Part shown: positions 23,522-37,753 of the stretch, one piece after another
Position numbering within the stretch: the stretch's first letter is position 1
How the letters are laid out: every line of letters begins with the position of its first letter
Assembly (NCBI GenBank): GCA_036169595.1
Contig: CM069765.1
Coordinates: 8,361,001 to 8,425,000 of the forward strand
DNA from: Dictyostelium firmibasis
Lineage: Eukaryota > Evosea > Eumycetozoa > Dictyosteliales > Dictyosteliaceae
Length of the DNA stretch: 64,000 bases
Direction: 5' to 3'
Translations under genes and position numbers: made by a program
Notes under the pieces: model-generated
Told to the model about the DNA's origin: nothing
Database searches by the model: none
Seen by the model: the letters and a program-made list of their open reading frames with translations, nothing else

Positions 23522-23876
23522 ATTTACAAAATAAAATTTTTTATATCATAAAACTTAGATATATATATATATATATATACAATTAATTTTGTTTTTTATT
23601 TGTGTATTAACATGAGGATAATTTGTTTCAAAATTATTTTAAAATTTCGTTATTCAATTTAAAGTTAAAAAAATTTTTGATTACTTTTTTTATTATAATT
23701 TTTTTATAAAAATCTGTTCAAACACTCTTACTTGTATATATATTTATATTTATAAATTTAAGAAATGATTTTAAAATGATTATTATTTTTTTTTAATTTT
23801 TCATTTAGTGTGGTTTTTGTAAATGGTTATTAATTTTATGTGATGTAATTTTAAGGTTTTAAAATTATTTATGATA

Positions 23877-23940
<64 letters not shown>

Positions 23941-24081
23941 TTAAATTAAACTAAAATAATATTGTCTAATTTTATTTGTTAGAAAAATTAATTTTTTTTT
24001 TTTTTTTTCTTTTTATAATTTGTATATACAAAATTTTATTTCGAATTTATAAATGATATAATATTAAATTAATAAATTATA
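22967..24081. other. AT-rich intergenic region with TA repeats
   Basis: TA dinucleotide tracts lie at about 23561-23579 and 23880-23935 (about 55 nt), together with T runs of more than 30 nt near 23490-23520. No coding frame with credible composition was found. The left end should hold the promoter of the small gene at 22784-22966. Confidence 0.65.
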
Positions 24082-24383
24082 TTAGAATTTTTTCTTATAA
24101 AGGGCAACAATATTTCCATTTTTATCAACAATAATTGGAGCACCTGGTAAAGCTGGATCCCAATCAAAAGAAACTGTATTTGAAGTTTGGCTTTGATTTG
24201 AACCATGGCCATTAAAAACCGAATGAGAAACAGAAATTGATTTTGAATTATTTGTTATTGAAATAAGAGATTCTATTTTATTTAAAAAATAAATAAAAAT
24301 TATTAATAAATTATAATCAAAAAAATAAAAAATATTTGGAATTTTTAAAATTTTTAAATTAAAAACTTACTAAAGATTGACAT
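24082..24383 (-). CDS. Short protein with 13-nt first exon (67 residues)
   Basis: Two exons: a 13-nt first exon, 24383-24371 (ATG plus three codons and one base, donor GTAAGT), and 24272-24082. The product is MSIFKSLISITNNSKSISVS followed by a Ser/Asn/His-rich middle, a DWDPALPGAP turn and IIVDKNGNIVALYKKKF. The MSIFxSxxSIxN start and the tiny first exon resemble the short HssA/HSSL or UPF0512-type dictyostelid proteins. The C-terminal half has no Gly/Cys-rich tail, so any relation is distant and inferred. Its function is unknown. The start and both splice sites are needed for a Met-initiated frame. Confidence 0.62.
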
Positions 24384-25374
24384 TTTTGAAGATCTTTTTA
24401 ATTTTTTTTTTTTTTTTTTTAATACAAAAAAAGTAAATCTTTTAATTAATGATTTGAATATTTACTTAAAAATATATTTAAATAAAAATTCTTTTAAATA
24501 TTTTAATATTTTTCGTTCTTTTTTTTTTTTTTTTTGAATAAAAAAAAAAAATAATAAAAAAAAAATATTACAAATTAATCAAAAAAAAAAAATAAAGAAA
24601 TAGTTTTTGTGTAGATAATATTTTACAAAATAACAACATTCAAAGAATTAATGTTGGTACACCCAGTATATAGTGTTGTGATGTTTTCAAATCTATTATT
24701 TTGATTATCTAATACAATTAAATATTGTAATTTGTAATTTATTATTTTATTAAAATTTTCTTTTTAAAAGTAATCTCATGGTATATATGATAAATTTACA
24801 ACCCTATCAAAATCTTTTAACATTATTTTCAATTTTTTTATTGTTATTAAGATTTTTTTTTAGAATATGGCATTATTTTTTATTTAAACAAAAAAAAAAA
24901 AAAAAAACCCCCTCCAACCACCAAAATACAAGAAATAATAATAAATATACAAACGAAAAGAGAAAGATTTTATTGAATATGACATCTACCACCATAAAAA
25001 AAAAAATAAAAAAAAAAAAATTTTTATTGAATATTAATTACCCAACAAAAAAATAATCCCACACCAACTTCAAAAAATTATAATTAATCTCTGTGAGATA
25101 CATAAAATATTAAATTATCTCAATAACAACAATAACAATAAAAAAAATAAAAAAAAAAGAAACAACCCACAAACAAAAAACGTCAAGATGTTATTCATTT
25201 TTTTTTAGAGGGTTATTTTTAATTTAAAAAAAGAAGAAAAATTATAATGATATGATTTTTTTTTAGTAAATAATATAATATTAAATATTAAAAAATAAAA
25301 ATAGTATAATAATAAACTACACGTATTTTAAAAAAATAATTGAAATCATCATGAACTACATTTTTAATTTTTTT

Positions 25375-25412
<38 letters not shown>

Positions 25413-25582
25413 ACAGTATTAAAAATTGGTCTGAAACTTGAACACACGATGTAGTAAATAACGATAATACACTTTTTTTTATTTTTTTATAATTTTATTT
25501 TTAATATCCACATGAAACAATAAAAAATGAGAGCTAGTTTTATTGTTTTTAAAAGTAAAAAAAAGAGAAACTACAAAAACAA
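24384..25582. other. AT-rich intergenic region
   Basis: An open frame at 24778-25056 translates to low-complexity Leu/Phe/Lys sequence and is not supported as a gene. A T run of about 30 nt lies near 25378-25410, and C-rich patches near 24907-24920. The right part is downstream of the next short gene. No further exons of the short-gene type were found. Confidence 0.6.
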
Positions 25583-25869
25583 TTAAAAAGTCCAAAAAGT
25601 TAACCATCTATGAGGGTTATAATAACTTTTACACCTTGCTGAAACTTTATTAAATTGAAAATTATTTGTATTATTTTGATTTTGATTTATTTCTACATTT
25701 CTATTGTTTTTCAAACTACAATTATTAATTTTTGTAATTGTATCTTTTTTTTTTTTTTGTTAAAAAAAAAAAAATATTAATTAAATAAAAATAAAAAAGT
25801 ATTAATATATATACTCCTTGTCTATTCTTTGAATTAAATAATTAAAATTGACTTACTTAAAATAGACAT
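25583..25869 (-). CDS. Short protein with 13-nt first exon (57 residues)
   Basis: Two exons: 25869-25857 (13 nt, donor GTAAGT) and 25743-25583. The split is the same as in the gene at 24082-24383: ATG-Ser-Ile-Leu plus one base. The product begins MSILNTITKINNCSL, has an Asn/Gln-rich middle and ends with a basic-aromatic tail, ARCKSYYNPHRWLTFW plus TF. The N-terminal match and identical intron phase suggest the two short genes share an origin, though their C-termini do not align. The acceptor is preceded by an A run rather than T-rich sequence, which makes this model less certain. Its function is unknown. Confidence 0.5.
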
Positions 25870-26776
25870 AAATAATATATTTTTTTTTTTTAACAATAAA
25901 ATATTTATTGTTTATTTTATCTTTTTTTTGTTTTAAATTTAATATTCCTATGTTTTTTTTTTTTTTTTTTTTTTTTTTTATTTTTGATTTTATTCTATTT
26001 TCTTTTGATTTTTTTATAAAAAAAAAAAAAAAATATTATTAAAAAATAAAATCAATAAAATTTATTAATTATTAATTGTTTTTAAAAATATACCTATTAA
26101 AAATATATATAGTAATTAATTAAAGAGCTTGGTGATATGAAAGAATAGTTGTTTTTACCAAAATAATAATAATAAAAAAAAAAAAAATAAAAAAAAAAGT
26201 ACCCTTGTAAATTAGTAAACTTTAATCCTTTAAAAAATGATTCGATTATATTAATAAATAAAATAAAATATTATAAAAAAAATAAAAAAATAAATAGTTT
26301 CATTATTAATAATCTTTATTTTTTCATTGCATAATTTTTTTTTTTTTTTTTTAAAAATAAAAAAAAAAAAATCTGTTGTAAATACAAATAATTATTCATA
26401 AATAATTTAAGGTGATAAATTTAAACATTTTCATTTTTTAAAACTATGATTCTTTATATATATAAATATATATATATATTTAACTAAAATTATTTATTTT
26501 TTTATTTATTATTATATCCCATAAATGAATATTGAAAAAAATGATTTTTTTAGATATTTTTAATAAAAGTTCGAATTTAGCAGTTAAAATGTTCTGAAAA
26601 TTTTTAGGATTCCAGATTCATGCCATAAAAAATTCAAAAAATTTTAATTAAAAAAAAAAAAAAAAAAAAAAACTATAAAAATAAAAAATTTCTATTCTCA
26701 TTCATTCATTCAATTAAAAAAAAAAAAAATTAAAAAAGAGATAAATTAAAAAAAAAAATTATTTTTAAAAAAAAAA
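25870..26776. other. Divergent intergenic region
   Basis: This lies between the short minus-strand gene and the plus-strand NTF2-like gene. It contains T and A runs, an AT-alternating patch at 26456-26478, and TATCCCATAAATG at about 26514-26526, which resembles the upstream element of dictyostelid small RNA genes. No convincing RNA gene follows it. Confidence 0.5.
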
Positions 26777-27490
26777 ATGTCATCAAATAATAGAGCAAAT
26801 TTAGAAGAAATTATTAAAGGTATTCAAAATAATAAAATCTTAGAAGTATTTGATAAATACTATCATGATGAAATTGTTATGTATGAAAATGGAGATTCAA
26901 CCAATCGTGTTGGTAAAGCAGCCAATCGTAAAGCTGAAGAGTCCTTTGTAAACAATGCTACCGTTCATGAGGCCAAATTATTAAAAACCATCGTTGATGG
27001 TGATAATACTGCCTATGAAATGTATATGGATTTCACATATGGTGGTCATCCAGTGAAAAAGAGTCAATGGGCATTCCAACAATGGTCAAATGGTTTAATT
27101 ATTAAAGAAGAATTTGTTGAAATTAAAGCACCAGCAGCACCAGAACCATCAAAAGATGTTAAAGTAAGTCTTGAAGCAATCATTAAAGGTATTCAAGAGG
27201 GAAAAATCTTGGAGGTATTTGACAAATATTATCACAATGATGTCATTATGTATGAAAAAGGTGATTCAACAAATCGTGTCGGTAAAGCAGCCAATCGTAA
27301 AGCTGAAGAATCCTTTGTTAACAATGCTACAATCAATGAAGCAAAACTTTTAAAATTATTAGTTGATGGTGATAATACTGCCTATGAAATGTATATGGAT
27401 TTCACATATGGTGGTCATCCAGTTAAAAAGAGTCAATGGGCCGTTCAACAATGGTCAAATGGTTTAATCATTAAAGAAGAATTTTATTGA
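26777..27490 (+). CDS. Tandem NTF2-like (SnoaL-type) two-domain protein
   Basis: A single-exon gene for 237 residues made of two near-identical copies of a domain of about 115 residues (about 6-115 and 129-237), joined by an Ala/Pro linker (APAAPEPSKD). Each copy starts with an amphipathic helix (IIKGIQ...ILEVFDKYYH), then IVMYE or VIMYE, GDSTNRVGKAANRKAEE, and a strand set ending in FTYGGHPVKKSQW and SNGLIIKEEF. This is the cone-shaped NTF2/SnoaL-like alpha+beta fold, used by many small ligand-binding proteins and isomerases. The substrate is unknown. The internal copies are 369 nt apart and share a 62-nt identical run (26993-27054 and 27362-27423), a sign of recent duplication or gene conversion. 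Confidence 0.85.
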   Translation: MSSNNRANLEEIIKGIQNNKILEVFDKYYHDEIVMYENGDSTNRVGKAANRKAEESFVNNATVHEAKLLKTIVDGDNTAYEMYMDFTYGGHPVKKSQWAFQQWSNGLIIKEEFVEIKAPAAPEPSKDVKVSLEAIIKGIQEGKILEVFDKYYHNDVIMYEKGDSTNRVGKAANRKAEESFVNNATINEAKLLKLLVDGDNTAYEMYMDFTYGGHPVKKSQWAVQQWSNGLIIKEEFY

Positions 27491-27737
27491 AAAAAATATT
27501 ATTTATTGAAAAAAAAAAAAAATTGTAAATTAACCATTACTAAAATTTCTATTTAAAATTAAAAAAAATAAAAAAAAATAAAAATATATTCAAAATAATT
27601 CGTTATTATTTCCATTTTCATTTTTTATTTTCATTTTAATTTTTTTTTTTTTTTTTTTTTTTTATATTATTTTGAAAAAATTCAAATTTGTTTGAACAAA
27701 GTAATCACATAATTGTGTAATTATTAAAATAAAAAAA

Positions 27738-30626
<2,889 letters not shown>

Positions 30627-30819
30627 ACAAATTAAAGATGATTTTATATCAGTAGGTTTTTATAGAGTTTAATTTTTTTTTATAAAATAAGATTCTTCCT
30701 TGTCTGCTCTATTTTCAGATTCAATAAAAGAAATCTTTAAAGAAACAATCATATTAAATTTTTTTTTTTTTTTTTTTAATTTACAACAACATTTTTTATT
30801 GATTGCTTTCGTTAATCGC

Positions 30820-31287
30820 TTATAAGATGTGTTCTTCGAAGGTACTGTCTGCAGAGTGATGGTGTGAAGTGCTTACATGACCGTGGTGATCAACAGAGAT
30901 GTAGTGGTGGTGATGACCTTTGATAGAGACTTTACCGTGGTGGTGTTCTAAGTGGAAGAGTGAGTGATCACCGTGTAAGTGGTGTGAGAGATAAACTTGT
31001 TTATGGTCACCAATTGAAACGTATTTACCGCAGTGAGTTCTTAAGGCAACTTTTCCTCCGTGGTTTTCAATATGGAAATGAGTGTGATGATCATGATGAC
31101 CGTGGTGGGTCTTTACGTGATCGTGTTCAGCTGATAAATAGTGACCGTTGTGTGCTTTGAATGCTCTATAAAATAGTGATAAAAAAAAAAACTATTAATT
31201 ATTTTTGTTTTTTTTTTTTTTGTTTTTTTTTGTTTTAATATTATTATTGTTGTTGTTGTTGTTGTATTTTATTTACCTGTTACCCAT
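30820..31287 (-). CDS. hatB: Hisactophilin (actin-binding beta-trefoil protein)
   Basis: Two exons: an 11-nt first exon, 31287-31277 (Met-Gly-Asn and part of Arg), and 31165-30820. Together they give 118 residues, the exact length of hisactophilin. The sequence starts MGNRAFKAHNGHYLSAEHDH and has about 30 His, with HHGHHDHHTH and KGHHHHYIS clusters and the three-fold GKV/GKY repeats of the beta-trefoil. Gly2 is the known N-myristoylation site. Hisactophilins bind F-actin and switch membrane binding with pH through their His side chains, linking cytoplasmic pH to the cortex. The letter B is assigned by elimination: the sequence differs from the hisactophilin I I remember (which starts MGNRAFKSHHGHYLSAEGEA). 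The C-terminus is TFEEHIL. Confidence 0.93.
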
Positions 31288-32529
<1,242 letters not shown>

Positions 32530-32988
32530 TTAAATTGCGATTTCACTGAAGGTGGTGTCATGATCATGATGATCTTTAGTGCTTACATGACCATGATGAT
32601 CAGCGGCAATGTAGTGGTGGTGATGACCTTTGATTGAAACTTTACCGTTGTGATGTTCTAAGTGGAAGAGTGAGTGATCGCCGTGTAAGTGATGTGAGAG
32701 ATAAACTTGTTTATGGTCACCAATTGAAACGTATTTGCCACAATGGGTTTTTAAGGCAACTTTACCTCCATGGTTTTCAACGAAAAAGTGAGTGTGATGG
32801 CTATGATGATCATGATGAGTCTTTACGTGATCACCTTCAGCGCTAAGGAAATGATTATGATGTGATTTGAATGCTCTATTAAATAGTGATTATTAATAAT
32901 TGATTTCAAAATTTTCATTTTTTTTTTTTTTTTTTTAATAAAAAAAATTATAACTATAATTTATAAATAATATTTACCTGTTACCCAT
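32530..32988 (-). CDS. hatC: Hisactophilin paralogue
   Basis: Two exons, 32988-32978 (11 nt) and 32875-32530, give 118 residues with exactly the same exon lengths and phase as the neighbouring hisactophilin gene. The protein starts MGNRAFKSHHNHFLSAEGDH, keeps the HCGKYVSIGDHKQVYLSHHL core, which is identical in the two genes, and ends DHDTTFSEIAI. Gly2 should be myristoylated. His clusters are retained (HHDHHSHHTH, KGHHHHYIA). The closest difference from its neighbour lies in the C-terminal 20 residues. It is a tandem duplicate with the same orientation, about 1.2 kb away. The letter C is inferred, because it does not match hisactophilin I as I remember it; treat the symbol as provisional. 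Confidence 0.9.
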
Positions 32989-33545
32989 TGTATTTATTAT
33001 ATAGATTTTTAATTATTATAAAAAATTTTATTCTTAAAAAAAAAAAAAAAATTAATTAAATTTTTGGAGTTAAATAGTGGAGAAATTGAAAATATCTATA
33101 AAAAAAAAAAAAAAAATTAAAAATAAAAAAAAATAAAAATTAATAAAAAAATGAATGTCGGGCATAGGTTGAACGAATGAAGAAGGTTTTTGATAATTAA
33201 CAGCAATAATAAATTTGGATATTATTAAACTTTTTTATTTTTTTTACTATTTTTTCAAGTTAAAAAAAAAAAAAAAAAAGAGATTGCTTTCTTTTTTGAT
33301 TCTTGAAAGATTTTTTTTTTTTTTTAAAATTTTATTTTTTATTTCTTTAACTTTAATTTGAGTTCAAATTAAATTATTTCAACTGAAATGTTTAATTGTA
33401 TTTTATAAATTGGTTAATAAAATTTTGCTCATTTATTTTATTTTTTTTTATTTTTTTTTTATTATTACTATTTTTTAAAAAAAAAAAAAAAAAACTGTAA
33501 ATCAGTGACAATAAAATTAAAATTAATAGAAATTTAAAAAGTTTT

Positions 33546-33579
<34 letters not shown>

Positions 33580-33673
33580 GGATTTTTTTAATTTTTTTTT
33601 TTGGCAAAAAAAAAAAAAAAAGCAGTTTTTACACAACAAAGCTGTGTGTTTGTTTTAAAAATAAAGTGTTAAA
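32989..33673. other. Divergent intergenic region
   Basis: This is the shared upstream region of the second hisactophilin gene (leftward) and the CAAX-protease-like gene (rightward). It holds A and T runs, including a T run of about 30 nt near 33549-33578. No gene was seen. Confidence 0.6.
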
Positions 33674-35113
33674 ATGTTTATTGATAATATAATAGATTAT
33701 TGTTCTTCAAGATTGAATTATAATAAAAGATATATGGTATTATTTTTTTATTTTTTTTTTATTTTTTTATTTTTTTTTTTTCTTAAAAAAAATTATTATA
33801 CTTATTTTAAATATTTTTTTTTTTTTTTTTTCTTCTTCTATGAAATAGAAATGGGACTTAGTTAATCATCCACTTACAAGTAAAGATAAAAGGTTTTGGT
33901 TTTTATTAATAATGATGACAGTACCCACAATTGAGATGGCAATATTTATTCATGTTATGAGGAATATTTATATAGCAATTGTAGCTTTTCATGTTACAAT
34001 TATACTAGTTCCAATTATATATCTATTTATAAATTCAAAATTAATTGATTCATCATTAGATAATAGTAGATATAATCAGAATTATAGAAATGAAAATTAT
34101 GATTTAATAGTTAATAAATTTAATAAAACAACCTTAATTAGTAATTCAGCAAATTCATCATCTAAACAAAATAATAAAAATAATAAAAATAAAAAAATCA
34201 ATAATAATGATAATAATGATAATAATTTAAAGAATGATAATATATCAATTGGTGGTAAAAAGTATAAAAGCAATTTAGCAATCTATGACGATATTGATAA
34301 TATAAATGATACAGATTATTTAATTGATATATACTCGAAACAGGATCAATTTAATCTTCGAATGTCTTTACCAACTAAAATATTTAAATCTCTATTTTCG
34401 TTACCACAATTCATTATTGGTTTAATAATATTAGTTATTAGTTTATCATTTGGTAGTTTATTTTATTATTTATTTTCTGATGTATGTATTTTTTTTTTCT
34501 TTTTTTCTTTTTTTTTTCTTTCTTTCTTTTTCTTTTAATTTTATTAATATTATCAATTATTATTTTTAAAATTTAGTTTATACCGAATACAATTACAAAA
34601 TTAACACAATATGGATTATTAAATTATTCATTCAATATGGAATATATTTTTTATATTTATTTTAGTATAGTAAATCCAATCATTGAAGAATGGTGGTGGC
34701 GTTGTTTTTTACCAAACACTTTTGGTTCTTCAAAATTACATAAAGTTGTAATCACAACTTTTTATGCACTTTATCATTTCGTATGTATATATATATATAT
34801 ATATATTAATTTTAGTTTTTTTATTTTGTTTTTTTTCCAAACGTAAATAATTAACTTTAATTTTTATTTTTTTTTTTTTTTTTTTTTTTTAAAAATACCC
34901 AAAAAGACTGTATTGATAATATTTTATAATGTTTATATTAGTTCACTAGCAACTTTGATAGTTTTTATTGGTGGTTGGTTATTTGTTTATATAACAAAAT
35001 ATGTTGGTCCATTAGCTTCAATTCTTGCGCATTGTGGTGCTGATATTATCATTGTTTTTATCATTTCAAATATGACACTCAATTGGTTCCCTTATTTACA
35101 TTATAATTATTAA
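33674..35113 (+). CDS. CPBP/CAAX-type intramembrane protease family protein
   Basis: Four exons (33674-33736, 33849-34481, 34577-34780, 34907-35113), all joined in phase 0, give 368 residues. There are about seven hydrophobic segments. The family motifs lie in the last two exons: EEWWWR (EExxxR, about residue 269), then FYALYH ending exon 3, and HCGAD (HxxxD, about 342). These residues place a zinc- or glutamate-type active site inside the membrane, as in Rce1 and bacterial CPBP proteases. A long Asn/Lys/Asp-rich loop of about 120 residues sits between the second and third membrane segments and is not typical of Rce1. The substrate is unknown. The small 63-nt first exon is supported by frame continuity only. 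Confidence 0.83.
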
Positions 35114-35361
35114 ATATATAATCTTATTTTTTTTTTTTTTTTTACAAAAGAAAATAAAAATAGTAAAAATTTTACTAATTTTGGATTGCAATTTTTTTTT
35201 TTACAAAAGAAAAAAAAAAAAAAAAAAAAGTGAAGGATTGGGTTTATTTTTTTTTCAACCAATCAATTTATTTTCAGTGCAAAGAAATGTATTGATTGTT
35301 TTCAAGTAATTTAATTTTTTTTTTTTTTTAAAGATATTTTTGTTTTAAGGAGTAAAAAAAA

Positions 35362-35405
<44 letters not shown>

Positions 35406-35437
35406 TTTTTTTTTCAATAAAATAAAAATAAAATAAA
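35114..35437. other. Intergenic region between two plus-strand genes
   Basis: This 324-bp region is dominated by T runs (one of about 40 nt near 35363-35400). It is the promoter region of the following secreted-protein gene, which starts shortly after an AATAAAATAAAA leader. No other feature was seen. Confidence 0.6.
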
Positions 35438-36787
35438 ATGAAAATTAAATTTTTATTAACAGTTTTTTTAATAATTAATTTTATAAATTTAATAAAATCT
35501 ACAAGAGTAATATTCAATGACCAAATTAATTGCTTGACAACACCATGCCAGTGGAATGATACATCAAGTTGGATTGGTGGAATTTTACCGAAACAAGGTG
35601 ATGATGTGGTAATTAATATCGGCTCAAGATCAACAGTGGTTGTAGATTTAAATTTAATTAAAGATATTATATTTAATTCATTTGAATTAGGATCAAATTT
35701 AAATGTAAATAATAAAAATCAAGTTAATGGAACTATTTCAAATGTAATAGTAAATGGTAATTTAAATATAAATTGTCAATTTGTTTGGTTATCAAATATT
35801 ACAGGTAGTGGTGTAATAACATATACATATCAAGATGTACCAAATCCTTCATCTTCTTCATTTGGTAAAATTTCTTTATCCAATTTTAATACTTTAAATA
35901 TTATTGGTTTAATAAATGTAGAGGTTACAAATTCAAAAATTATCGAAATTATTCAATCAAATTTAAATGGTAGTACACAATTTGCTGATCAACCAACTGT
36001 TACATTTTTAGGTGATAATACAATTGGTTCAATTCAACTGTTAAATACAGGAATTAATTTTTATAGTGGAAGTAATTTTATATTAAATGGTTCCCAATTA
36101 TCAACATTTGGAAAAAAAGTAAATGAATCAAATTCATCATCTTCTTCAAATTCATCTTCATTAATAAAATCAACACAATTTGATCAACAAGAAAATTTAA
36201 TTTTAAATTATCAAATTTCAATTTTAAATACAAGAATTATTAGTTATTCTAATTTATCAATTGTATCAACATCAAAAATTTCAATAGAATCATCAACAAT
36301 TAACTCAAATTTAATTGGAGATAGTGGATCGTTATCTCTTTCAGGTTTGAATACTATTGATGGTAATTTAAATTTAACAGGTACATCATTGACACTATTA
36401 TCTGATCATATTCAAACAAATATTGAAGAATCTCTTTCATTTGGACCAAAAACAACCTTTAATACACTTGGTAATGGATCACCATTAATAACAGTTTCAC
36501 GTAATACCATATTAAAAGGAAGTTTAACAATTTTTTTAACTACTGAGCCAATAAATAATAAAAAATATACTTTAATTAAATCAATTGGAAATTTATCTGG
36601 TAATTTCTCAAGTTTTTTATTTCAAATCAATAGTCAAGATGTTGATTCTTCTCTTTTTACTATTTCAACTGAAAATGGTGCATATACCTTATTATATGGA
36701 ACTCCAGATAATAATTCAAGTTTAACTTTAATTTCAAATTATTTACTATTATTAATTATTTTATTAATTTCAATATTTTTAATTTGA
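35438..36787 (+). CDS. Secreted, probably GPI-anchored beta-rich protein
   Basis: A single-exon gene for 449 residues. Residues 1-21 form a signal peptide (MKIKFLLTVFLIINFINLIK). Near the N-terminus, CQWNDTSSWIGG then LPKQGDDVVINIGS resembles the start of G8-like or parallel beta-helix extracellular domains (WxxxxSWxxGxxPxxGDxVxI). The remainder is made of short Asn/Ser/Thr-rich beta-strand repeats with many NxS/T sites, consistent with a right-handed beta-helix. The C-terminal 20 residues are hydrophobic (NYLLLLIILLISIFLI) and suit GPI anchoring or a membrane anchor. It is likely a surface or matrix glycoprotein; its role is unknown. Confidence 0.78.
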   Translation: MKIKFLLTVFLIINFINLIKSTRVIFNDQINCLTTPCQWNDTSSWIGGILPKQGDDVVINIGSRSTVVVDLNLIKDIIFNSFELGSNLNVNNKNQVNGTISNVIVNGNLNINCQFVWLSNITGSGVITYTYQDVPNPSSSSFGKISLSNFNTLNIIGLINVEVTNSKIIEIIQSNLNGSTQFADQPTVTFLGDNTIGSIQLLNTGINFYSGSNFILNGSQLSTFGKKVNESNSSSSSNSSSLIKSTQFDQQENLILNYQISILNTRIISYSNLSIVSTSKISIESSTINSNLIGDSGSLSLSGLNTIDGNLNLTGTSLTLLSDHIQTNIEESLSFGPKTTFNTLGNGSPLITVSRNTILKGSLTIFLTTEPINNKKYTLIKSIGNLSGNFSSFLFQINSQDVDSSLFTISTENGAYTLLYGTPDNNSSLTLISNYLLLLIILLISIFLI

Positions 36788-36861
36788 AAAAAAAAAAAAA
36801 ACAAAAAAAAGTATTAGAGAATAAATAAATTTTTATTAATTTTTATTATTATTTTTTTTTA

Positions 36862-37611
36862 TTAATTATATAAAGGTCGAATATTAAACCATTTTAAATT
36901 TTTAATTGATTTTAAAAAATCATATTCTATTGAATTATATGAATTTGATATTAATAAAGTTTCTAATAATGGTAAAGATTTTATTAATTCTTTTGATAAA
37001 GGTTGTTTATAACCTTGTGGTAATTTTAAAGTTGTTAATGATTTTGGTAATTGATTTAATTTAAATTCTTGATTAAATTTACCATATCTAAAAAAATTTA
37101 ATTCTTTTAAACCATTTGGTAAGCTATCAATTTCAAATGGTAAATTATACCAATATGAAAATGACATAATTGTTATTGATGATGTTGTAATAACATTTGG
37201 TTCCAATAATCTATTTTCACATCCACTTAAATTTAATGTTGTAATGGTTTTTGGGAAAAAATTCAATGGGTATGGTACCATATTCTTTTTTGATCCTGTT
37301 GAAATTTGTAAAGTTTTTAATGAACTAGGGGGATTTTTAAATGATATCAATGGGAGTGGATTTTCATCATCTTTTTCAAATTCATTCACTACTTCTAAAA
37401 ATTCAACATTTTCTGGTAAATCATTATCATATAAAATTTCAGGACCTAAATAAGATAACTTTGTAATATAATATCTATCTTTAAATGTTAATAAATCATT
37501 TTTATTATAAAATGTAACTTCTTCTTGAAAATCTTTAAATTTTTTTAAATGTTCAAATATTTCATTTTTTATATAGATATTCCTCCAAATTTTAAAAAAT
37601 AATATATCCAT
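36862..37611 (-). CDS. FNIP repeat-family protein
   Basis: A single-exon gene for 249 residues. The start, MDILFFKIWRNIYIKNEIF followed by EHLKKF, is the N-terminal segment found in many dictyostelid FNIP proteins. LRR/FNIP-like units follow: LPENVEFLEV, PSSLKTLQIS, PKTITTLNLSG, LPNGLKELNF then GKFNQEFKLNQLPKSLTTLKL, and LPLLETLLIS. The canonical FN-I-P element is only partly kept (KFNQEF, GYKQPL), so the repeats are divergent. The function is unknown. It is convergent with the preceding secreted-protein gene (74 bp gap) and in tandem with the next minus-strand F-box/LRR gene. Confidence 0.8.
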   Translation of the reverse strand: MDILFFKIWRNIYIKNEIFEHLKKFKDFQEEVTFYNKNDLLTFKDRYYITKLSYLGPEILYDNDLPENVEFLEVVNEFEKDDENPLPLISFKNPPSSLKTLQISTGSKKNMVPYPLNFFPKTITTLNLSGCENRLLEPNVITTSSITIMSFSYWYNLPFEIDSLPNGLKELNFFRYGKFNQEFKLNQLPKSLTTLKLPQGYKQPLSKELIKSLPLLETLLISNSYNSIEYDFLKSIKNLKWFNIRPLYN

Positions 37612-37753
37612 AATAAAAATATATAAATAAAAAAAAAAAAAAAATTTTTTTGATGAAAAAAAAAAAAGAGAAATCGATCAGTAAAAAATCAAAAAAAAAA
37701 AAAAAAAAAAAAAAAAATTATTTAGAATTTTTTTTTTTTATATATTAAATAAT

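Noticed and set aside
24778-25056. Open frame of 92 codons with a hydrophobic N-terminus
   Set aside because: It starts in low-complexity sequence, passes through poly-Lys from an A run and resembles chance translation of A/T-rich DNA.
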